16,931 nt of DNA from Candidatus Saccharimonadota bacterium (GTDB lineage Bacteria > Patescibacteriota > Saccharimonadia > Saccharimonadales > JAGQNJ01). This document shows positions 11,845 through 16,931 of this stretch, piece by piece; position 1 is the first letter of the stretch; each line of letters starts with the position of its first letter. Position numbers and translations under genes: made by a program. The notes under the pieces were generated by a model. It saw only the letters and a list, made by a program, of their open reading frames with translations, was not told where the DNA came from and did no database searches. Location: contig JAGQNJ010000012.1 in NCBI GenBank assembly GCA_020428115.1, positions 1-16,931 on the forward strand, read 5' to 3'.

Positions 11845-13389
11845 TTACCTTTGGTAGAATGAATGGTTTTTGATCCAGCCGTGTGCGGTTCGGCGGATGT
11901 CTTTATTATCGGTGGTTTTGAGCTCGTCTGCAAGTTGCGCATACGGCGCTAGTGTAAAGCCAAAGGTGCTACCCTCGCCTTCTTTGGATTGTACCCATAT
12001 CTGCCCGCCGTGAGCATTAACGATTGCCTTACTAAGGTACAGCCCCAGTCCAGTTCCGCCCACCTGGGCACGTGATCGGTGGTTGCGGTAGAACTTCTCG
12101 AATAAATTGCCAATAATACTACTTGGCACGCCAATGCCAAAATCTTGCACGGTTGTTTCTACCATGCCGTCGTCACGCAGGTAGGACTTGACGATAATTT
12201 GGCTGCTTTTGTCGCTGTATTTTATGGCGTTATCAATGAGGTTGCCAACAACCTCATAAATACTTACTCTATCGAGTGCAACTGTTGGCAGATCTGGCTG
12301 GATTGAAAACTCGATGGTCTTGTCGTGCACTTGCGCACGCAGCGCCATATCGTTGAGTATGCTACGTAGGATTTTCTCCCAGTTTTCTTCGTGAAGCTGT
12401 AAGAAGAGCTGGTTTTCTTCGACGCGCGCAACATTGAGAATGTTGCTAACAAATGCGGTGAGCTGTTGTGCGGAGGATTGCATTTTGTGCATGAAGCCTT
12501 CGAGCTCAGGGTCTAGCTTGCCCTCAAGTTCTTCCTCGAATACCTCTATGTATCCTCTGAGTACCGTCAGTGGTGTCCGCAGTTCATGCACTGCAAGAGC
12601 GATAAAGCTAACCGCATCATCGTCCTTGTTGTAGCGAACTGTCTTGTCAAAGAACGTTATGATTGTTTCGGCATTTTCTGGATTGTCCTTGTTGTAGTAA
12701 GCCGCCATATCAAATTGCTTCTTGGTTTTTTGATCACCGAGCATGAGCCGGACTCGCTCCCATGATTCTGAGGCCGTCGCTTTGTTATCGCGTGAATCTG
12801 TTAGCCATGCATCAAAGGTATGGTCACTCGGGAATGAGAGATCGAGCACTGAGTACATATTATGATTGATCACATCCTGTTTGGGCTGGTCAATATAATG
12901 CAGAGCAGCTGTATTGGCATAGACGATGTTTTGCTTTTTGTCCATGACAAACACAGGGAGTGGGAAATTCTGCATGATGGCATCGGTTCGGTTATGCTCA
13001 GCAGCTGCTGTATGCCGAGCAGACTGGGGTGTGGGGGTTTCGCTACTAGCGAGCTGGTATACCTGCAAAGCCAAGCTAGTGACGAGTTCCTTGCCCACCC
13101 TACTCTTGTCCAAGTCTGGCGCACTAGCGCCATGGCTACTTGGTGATACATGCAGGATAGCCTTCCACAAAAACAGCACAGGCTCGGTAACATATGTTGA
13201 GGCGAGACGTCCGCTAAGGTATGCCACGGCACTGCTGATAGCCAACCCTATAAGAGCGACAATATACAGAGGCAGGCTATAAACATATGCTGCGATGAGC
13301 ACACCGGCAATGGCGAGTGCTGTTGCTACAAACTGGGTAATTCCCAGGAAGGTGGCTACTTGTTTGGTGAGCTTTTGAAAATAATCCAC
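11845..13389 (-). CDS. Membrane PAS-domain sensor histidine kinase (second system)
   Basis: 514 residues. Two membrane helices (about 17-36 and 40-59) are joined by a very short loop, so there is no extracellular sensor domain. A linker follows, then a PAS domain (about 135-250, NFPLPVFVMDKKQNIVYAN). HisKA has His268 in ALAVHELRTP. HATPase_c has NLIDNAIKYS, DFGIGVP, FEKFYRNH and GGTGLGLYLSKAI. A ~35-residue tail follows the ATPase domain. The start codon is GTG at 13389, supported by AGGGG 9 nt upstream. It lies 17 nt after the DUF3048 gene and 3 nt before its receiver, so all three are probably co-transcribed and the kinase may monitor the envelope. Confidence 0.95.
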   Translation of the reverse strand: MDYFQKLTKQVATFLGITQFVATALAIAGVLIAAYVYSLPLYIVALIGLAISSAVAYLSGRLASTYVTEPVLFLWKAILHVSPSSHGASAPDLDKSRVGKELVTSLALQVYQLASSETPTPQSARHTAAAEHNRTDAIMQNFPLPVFVMDKKQNIVYANTAALHYIDQPKQDVINHNMYSVLDLSFPSDHTFDAWLTDSRDNKATASESWERVRLMLGDQKTKKQFDMAAYYNKDNPENAETIITFFDKTVRYNKDDDAVSFIALAVHELRTPLTVLRGYIEVFEEELEGKLDPELEGFMHKMQSSAQQLTAFVSNILNVARVEENQLFLQLHEENWEKILRSILNDMALRAQVHDKTIEFSIQPDLPTVALDRVSIYEVVGNLIDNAIKYSDKSSQIIVKSYLRDDGMVETTVQDFGIGVPSSIIGNLFEKFYRNHRSRAQVGGTGLGLYLSKAIVNAHGGQIWVQSKEGEGSTFGFTLAPYAQLADELKTTDNKDIRRTAHGWIKNHSFYQR

Positions 13390-13406
13390 CCTGTGTGACC
13401 CCTAGG

Positions 13407-14636
13407 TTATGGTTGCCACGTCACTAAGTCAGGAGCTCCAACCATGCTGATCCAGGTCTGGCCTGGGTTGAGTTTAAGTGGATTGCCACTTGAGTCTAGG
13501 AATTGGAACTGAGCACTGTCGCTATCTTTCTTCCAGGTTCCCTTTTGGACGGTACCGTCCTGGAAGACGAACATTTCACCACTGCCAATTGTGCCGTATG
13601 TACTGTGCTGTCCATCTGATGCGATGCCCTTTTCCATCGCGAGTGCTACGACGACTTTTGGTGAGATTTGGGCGTTTGCGCGCTCGTCCATATGGGCTGC
13701 ACCTCCCTGTGCGCGAAGATACGAATTGGTGGCGGGATCGTATGTGTAGGTTACGTTGTAGAGCGCGCTCGATATTGCCAGGTTTACCACGCGTGCATTT
13801 ATAGTTGCAGGGTCAACCGTTGCTTCTTCTTTGCGTTCAAACCCAGTAAAGTTGCTGGTAGTCCAACCCTTTTCGGCTTCAACTGCGCGGAGCTTAGGTA
13901 TACCAGTGTAGACATTATGTGGTGCATATCGCGAAGAAATGCGTTCGAAGGCACCAGGGTTTGAGAATTGATCGATGTCACGAATGCCAAGGCTTTTTAT
14001 CTCAGCAAGTGCCGTGGGGCTGCCGCCAACATGAGCATAGCCTGCTTCATATGGGAGTGCCCAGCGCAGATAGTATGGGCGTGCACTACGGACTGGACCG
14101 ACATAATCTGGTTCAGTATCCTGATATACGGCCATAAACCGTGTAATACCACCTTCGGCGATGGCTTCGTATACAACACCCGCATCTTTGAGGCCAGATT
14201 GAGGCCGAGCATCAGGGCTGTTCTCGATCATAACCGCGGTAACGGTACGCTGGTTGTACTCTGGCGGTACCTGTAGCCCAGTTAGTTTAGACGGCACAGT
14301 TGTTGGTGCGGGCGCTTCTTCGACTACTTCTACTACAGATGGTTGCGTGCCTTTGTCTCTGAACACAAACCACCATACTGCAAAACCACCACCGATTAAT
14401 ACAACTGCAGCAATAACTGCGATAATGATTTTCTGTTTTTTGGTGAGGTTTTTGAGGCTGAACTTTTTCTTGGGTGATTTTGGTTTGGCTCCGATTGCAT
14501 CGAGGCGTGGTGGCTCGGTATCCTTTTTGAAAGCGTTATTAGCTATGTCTTCTGCTGAGAGCCCAGTTTTGTTATCGTTTGATCCTGGTGTGTTTGCGTT
14601 GTTATCCATTGTCGAATTAGTATTTGAATCTTCCAT
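13407..14636 (-). CDS. Membrane-anchored DUF3048 (YerB-like) protein
   Basis: 409 residues. A disordered, Asn/Asp-rich cytoplasmic N-terminus (1-55) and a Lys-rich patch precede one membrane helix at 69-92. A Pro/Glu-rich linker then leads to a DUF3048 domain outside the cell. Domain landmarks are VMIENSPDARPQSGL, VVYEAIAEGGITRFMAV, VGPVRSARPYYL and the C-terminal GQTWISMV. In Firmicutes YerB is a lipoprotein; here a transmembrane anchor replaces the lipobox. The biochemical role of the family is not established; a cell-wall role is often suspected. It sits 32 nt after gltX and 17 nt before a histidine kinase gene. No Shine-Dalgarno or clear promoter is visible before the ATG. Confidence 0.9.
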   Translation of the reverse strand: MEDSNTNSTMDNNANTPGSNDNKTGLSAEDIANNAFKKDTEPPRLDAIGAKPKSPKKKFSLKNLTKKQKIIIAVIAAVVLIGGGFAVWWFVFRDKGTQPSVVEVVEEAPAPTTVPSKLTGLQVPPEYNQRTVTAVMIENSPDARPQSGLKDAGVVYEAIAEGGITRFMAVYQDTEPDYVGPVRSARPYYLRWALPYEAGYAHVGGSPTALAEIKSLGIRDIDQFSNPGAFERISSRYAPHNVYTGIPKLRAVEAEKGWTTSNFTGFERKEEATVDPATINARVVNLAISSALYNVTYTYDPATNSYLRAQGGAAHMDERANAQISPKVVVALAMEKGIASDGQHSTYGTIGSGEMFVFQDGTVQKGTWKKDSDSAQFQFLDSSGNPLKLNPGQTWISMVGAPDLVTWQP

Positions 14637-14668
14637 ATGTTTGGCAAAGTACCGCTTATGTTTATTGG

Positions 14669-16093
14669 CTACAGTTTAGCACAACTATCGGATATACGGC
14701 TAATGGTTTTTTGCTTGCCAAGCACTGCCAAGGTTTCGGCCAGACTCGGGCTAGCTGGGCTCCATGTGGTTGCAACTCGCACAAGACTAAACAGCACCGC
14801 CGGTTTCTGATTGGTGTCTTCAAGCAGAGTATTTAGGCGCGTGTTCAGGTCGCCTACTGTAAAGTCACTGTCCTCTAGTGATTTTTGGACTTGCTCAAGG
14901 AGCTGTTTGCATTCCGAAGACGAGAGTTTCTTGAGCTGTTTGTGACCACTAATAAGCGTCATATTGATTGGTAAGTCTACAAAGAAAAACTTGGTAAGTT
15001 CAGGAAGCTCGGCAAAATATTTAAGGCGCTCTTGCACGAGTGACAAGACCTGCTTTTTGTAGGCGTCATCGAACCCAGTAGCCTCTTTTGGCCAGAAGTC
15101 AGTAACCATTTTGTACAATTCGTCTAGTGGTAGTTGTCGAATGAAGTAGCCATTGGTCCAAAGCAGTCGCTGTTCGTCAAAGCGTGCGCCACTGCGCTGG
15201 ATACGCTCGAGGCTAAACTTTTCAATGAGTTCGTCACGTGTAAAGACTTCTTGCTCAGTTCCGTCATTCCAACCAAGGGTTGCGATAAAGCTAACTAGCG
15301 CATCAGGTAGGTAGCCTTCTCTGATGTAGTCGAGGATGTCCTTGGCGCCGTCGCGTTTTGATAGCTTTTTTGTTCCACTGTGTCCGAGAATGTGTGGCAC
15401 GGTTGCCATGATCGGTGGCTTTAGGCCCAGGGCTTCGTAGAGGTTTAGATAATTTGGTACACTCGCCAGAAATTCCTGGCCTCGGATAACGTGCGAAATA
15501 TGCATAGTGGCGTCATCAACAATGTGCGCAAAATTATAGGTTGGATATCCATCGGACTTAATAAGAATAAAATCATCAATGACCTCTGGTCCCGTGGACA
15601 GGTCGCCCATTACCTCATCGCGCCATTTGTACGCCTTTGGGTCTGATTTAAAACGAAGCGGCTGGCTGCCATCCCACTTGGGAGGATTTGTTGGGCGGTG
15701 GTTACGATAGAGGAACGGCTTTTTGTCCCTCTGAGCCTGCTCGCGAAATTCCTGAACCTCGTCAGGGGTATATGGGTCGGCATATGCTCGGCCAGCATCA
15801 ATGAGTTTCTGCGCCCATTCCGTATATATCTCAAGGCGTTCTGACTGGACGTATGGCGCATAGGGTCCGCCAATGCCAGGGCCTTCATCGTAGTCGATAC
15901 CGAGCACCTCGAAACATTCGAGCAGGTGTTCACGGGAACCCTTTACCTCGCGTTTTTTGTCGGTATCCTCAAAACGGATGATAAATGCACCCTGAGCCTG
16001 TCGCGCAACAAGCCAGGCAAATAAGCCGGTCCGAAAGTTGCCCACATGCATAAAACCAGTTGGGCTTGGCGCAAACCGAGTTCTCGTTTTCAT
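14669..16093 (-). CDS. gltX: Glutamyl-tRNA synthetase
   Basis: Class I aminoacyl-tRNA synthetase that attaches glutamate to tRNA-Glu, such as the tRNA at 7449-7525. The Rossmann fold begins RFAPSPTGFMHVGNFRTGL, with the HIGH equivalent HVGN at 16-19. DTDKKRE follows, and the KMSKS equivalent is KLSKR at 243-247. At 474 residues it has the normal length, including the helical anticodon-binding domain. The zinc-binding cysteines found in some GluRS are absent (AYADPYTPDE in that region). The sequence does not tell whether it also misacylates tRNA-Gln; that would need GatCAB, which is not in the window. An extended -10 (TGT-TACAAT, 16101-16106) ends 7 nt before the ATG with no Shine-Dalgarno, suggesting its own leaderless transcript. 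Confidence 0.97.
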   Translation of the reverse strand: MKTRTRFAPSPTGFMHVGNFRTGLFAWLVARQAQGAFIIRFEDTDKKREVKGSREHLLECFEVLGIDYDEGPGIGGPYAPYVQSERLEIYTEWAQKLIDAGRAYADPYTPDEVQEFREQAQRDKKPFLYRNHRPTNPPKWDGSQPLRFKSDPKAYKWRDEVMGDLSTGPEVIDDFILIKSDGYPTYNFAHIVDDATMHISHVIRGQEFLASVPNYLNLYEALGLKPPIMATVPHILGHSGTKKLSKRDGAKDILDYIREGYLPDALVSFIATLGWNDGTEQEVFTRDELIEKFSLERIQRSGARFDEQRLLWTNGYFIRQLPLDELYKMVTDFWPKEATGFDDAYKKQVLSLVQERLKYFAELPELTKFFFVDLPINMTLISGHKQLKKLSSSECKQLLEQVQKSLEDSDFTVGDLNTRLNTLLEDTNQKPAVLFSLVRVATTWSPASPSLAETLAVLGKQKTISRISDSCAKL

Positions 16094-16100
16094 ACACAGT

Positions 16101-16109
16101 ATTGTAACA
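16101..16109 (-). promoter_or_regulatory. Extended -10 promoter of gltX
   Basis: On the minus strand TGT-TACAAT, ending 7 nt before the gltX ATG at 16093, which puts transcription start at about the start codon. No convincing -35 is seen, as is common for extended -10 promoters. It lies in the 21-nt gap after the DUF4367 gene. Confidence 0.5.
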
Positions 16110-16114
16110 GATAG

Positions 16115-16900
16115 CTAGATAGAATTTGCTATGCCAATAAGCTGCTCGCTACTCAGACCGGCATCTCCCTCGATCTGGTACCACACGCCCCCACTAACCC
16201 AGGTGGCGTTATTATCACCGTAGAGGTAGATTGTTTTGCCTTTCTCTTGGATTGCTTGATAGGGTTTGTCGTTGCTAGCTAAAAAGCTGGCTGCCAGGCT
16301 CTCACTCGTCCAGTTAGATACTTTTTGCGTGACATGATAATTGCGTTCGTCGCTGTTGGAACGAAATGTAACAGTGATGTATCCAGAACCGTACTCGATT
16401 GGTCCGCTCATCGCGAAGCCGGCGGGTCGATAACCAGGTAACTGTGCATCAAAGCCGGCGCGTGAGGATGCAACCCGCATGCTCAGGTTTGGAATATTCT
16501 GATAGGCAATAAATGCGATCAACAGCAGGCTAGCAAATGCCACCGTGCCTATACCTGCAAGGCGTCGCCGAGTCTTGTGTCCTGGAGTATGTGGTCTTTT
16601 ATGATGGTTCGTCGCTGCCTCGTGCGCGTGTGCATTGTTCATGGCGCGTACAAAGTGATCTTCGCTTGTTTTGGGCTTGTGCGCACGTGTCGTAGTGTGT
16701 GCAGTTGCTTGGTGATGGCTCATTGATTTGGGTGTTGGCTCGGTGTGGTGTGTGGCTGTGTGCTTGGGTGCTTCACGGACAGCTAATGGCGCAACCTTGG
16801 CGGAAACTCTCTGTTGGCCAGGATGCCCAAAGCGAGAGATTGCAGTGCTCTTTTTGATGTGTTTTGCTCGTGTAAGTCGCGTTTGGTCAAGTTTGGGCAT
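16115..16900 (-). CDS. DUF4367-type membrane protein with His-rich cytoplasmic region; start may lie outside the window
   Basis: Residues 1-112 are basic and polar, with 14 histidines between 47 and 108. One membrane helix follows at 113-133. A C-terminal domain outside the cell (about 152-261) resembles DUF4367, with LPGYRPAGF, YGSGYITVTFRS, GKTIYLYGD and GVWYQIEGD. DUF4367 domains occur at the end of anti-sigma-like and sporulation-type membrane proteins, but the molecular role is unknown. The frame remains open from the ATG at 16900 to the window edge (codons for DPEPTQTAKI). No Shine-Dalgarno or -10 precedes that ATG, so the true start may be upstream and this CDS partial. Its stop is 21 nt before gltX. 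Confidence 0.75.
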   Translation of the reverse strand: MPKLDQTRLTRAKHIKKSTAISRFGHPGQQRVSAKVAPLAVREAPKHTATHHTEPTPKSMSHHQATAHTTTRAHKPKTSEDHFVRAMNNAHAHEAATNHHKRPHTPGHKTRRRLAGIGTVAFASLLLIAFIAYQNIPNLSMRVASSRAGFDAQLPGYRPAGFAMSGPIEYGSGYITVTFRSNSDERNYHVTQKVSNWTSESLAASFLASNDKPYQAIQEKGKTIYLYGDNNATWVSGGVWYQIEGDAGLSSEQLIGIANSI

Positions 16901-16931
16901 AATTTTGGCAGTTTGGGTTGGCTCAGGGTCA

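Overview
The window looks like chromosomal DNA from a small-genome bacterium, most likely of the Candidate Phyla Radiation and probably Saccharibacteria (TM7). This is an inference from gene style: short intergenic gaps, divergent housekeeping proteins, PAS-histidine kinases paired with output-less receiver proteins, a membrane-anchored DUF3048 protein, and TGA, TAA and TAG all used as stops, which argues against the TGA-recoding CPR lineages. No 16S rRNA is present to confirm it.

Layout. Positions 1-664 hold no convincing gene but are full of hairpins, two plus-strand terminator-like structures sharing a 23-bp repeat, and what look like related tandem structured units. Then, on the minus strand, come pth and der (1306 and 2678 back to 665). 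A divergent plus-strand orphan protein gene (2747-3688) shares one -35 element with der and overlaps, tail to tail, an RsuA/RluB-type pseudouridine synthase gene (3644-4303). A first two-component pair follows: a PAS histidine kinase (5939-7273) and a receiver protein with a ~390-residue disordered tail (4337-5890). A plus-strand tRNA-Glu(CUC) with a strong terminator sits at 7449-7525.

Positions 7600-9410 are an AT-richer accessory block. It encodes an LDH2-family oxidoreductase homologue and an SDR, translationally coupled and flanked by an imperfect ~24-bp direct repeat. Next is a possible gene remnant, then an umuD-umuC-like translesion polymerase pair in which the UmuD homologue lacks both catalytic residues. 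The right part (11398-16931) is a minus-strand run: DUF4367 membrane protein, gltX, DUF3048 protein, a second PAS histidine kinase and its single-domain receiver.

How it fits together. The housekeeping genes serve translation (pth, der, gltX, tRNA-Glu, pseudouridine synthase). Two signalling systems connect the envelope to receivers without DNA-binding domains. The umuDC pair would give damage tolerance, but with no self-cleavage control visible. Several genes have a -10 box ending only 6-10 nt before the ATG and no Shine-Dalgarno, suggesting leaderless mRNAs for first genes, while downstream genes keep Shine-Dalgarno sites.
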